NCBI GenBank assembly: GCA_002708845.1
Contig: PAPI01000004.1
Coordinates: forward strand, 62,001 to 126,000
Direction: 5' to 3'
DNA from: Leeuwenhoekiella sp.
GTDB taxonomy: Bacteria > Bacteroidota > Bacteroidia > Flavobacteriales > Flavobacteriaceae
Length of the DNA stretch: 64,000 nt
Below are positions 63,940 to 64,000 of this stretch, one piece after another (the first letter of the stretch is position 1; the number at the start of each line of letters is the position of its first letter). Made by a program: the position numbers and the translations under genes. Under the pieces are notes generated by a model. The model saw only the letters and a program-made list of their open reading frames with translations, was not told where the DNA came from and did not search any database.

Positions 63940-64000
63940 GATTTTCAACATTCAATTTTACGAGTATACTTTTTAATATCTCTTTAAAATGCTATGGTCA

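Overview
The window looks like a piece of the chromosome of a marine-type Flavobacteriaceae bacterium (Bacteroidota). Evidence: flavobacterial house families (DUF4175, DUF4837, DUF6341-like, DUF6427-like, DUF6909-like, DUF4254, a carboxypeptidase-regulatory/TonB-type outer-membrane receptor), the Bacteroidota -7 promoter motif TAnnTTTG in front of several genes, weak Shine-Dalgarno signals, and core genes in orders common in that group (DUF4175-ybeY-mnmG, rnpA-DUF4349-S41 protease). The genus cannot be settled from sequence alone. Almost all of it is ordinary vertically inherited core genome: no rRNA, no insertion sequence, no CRISPR array and no prophage were seen.

Layout. 0-8 kb: 5' part of a dus gene, an outer-membrane receptor, lepA with a tiny membrane protein, a Tat-exported Gfo/Idh oxidoreductase and a CPA-type antiporter with an RCK domain. 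8-18 kb: a metallo-beta-lactamase-fold hydrolase, a lipoprotein subtilase followed by an M1 aminopeptidase, rnpA, a DUF4349 protein, an S41 C-terminal processing protease, an orphan 125-aa protein, a GNAT acetyltransferase and a CDF metal exporter. 17.8-18.9 kb: about 1 kb of AT-rich DNA full of TTGATA-type boxes and inverted repeats, with a 34-aa membrane peptide gene. 18.9-30 kb: rnr, a DUF2807 protein, a LysE-family exporter, tRNA-Cys with a decayed partial copy beside it, folB, glnS with a C-terminal extension, a YtxH/holin-like stress-envelope trio, an SPFH protein, an outer-membrane barrel and gltX. 30-47 kb: the large DUF4175 protein, ybeY, mnmG bracketed by two parS-like 16-mers, a methyltransferase, an OmpH/Skp-like lipoprotein, holB, pgk, a LysM transglycosylase, DUF4837, tatA, an M23 peptidase, a GH3-family protein and a DUF6909-like protein.

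47.4-57.9 kb is a compact surface-polysaccharide locus: Wzz-like protein, two GT4 and one GT2 glycosyltransferase, a Wzx-type flippase, two successive polymerase/ligase-type membrane proteins, a polyprenyl-phosphate sugar transferase that would start the lipid-linked glycan, and a CapK/PaaK-like adenylating enzyme. 57.9-63.8 kb: purD, two small-family membrane proteins, then a restriction-modification pair (PD-D/ExK-like nuclease and D12-class adenine methyltransferase) spliced by overlapping codons into an operon that continues with DUF4254 and a GT9 heptosyltransferase-like gene. The window ends in a structured intergenic repeat.

The observations most worth a second look are the paired parS-like sites around mnmG, the AT-rich box-rich 17.8-18.4 kb region (possible replication or regulatory region), the 14-bp palindrome GCTTTCGCGAAAGC found twice in frame inside unrelated genes, the broken tRNA-Cys copy, and the unassigned restriction-modification pair.
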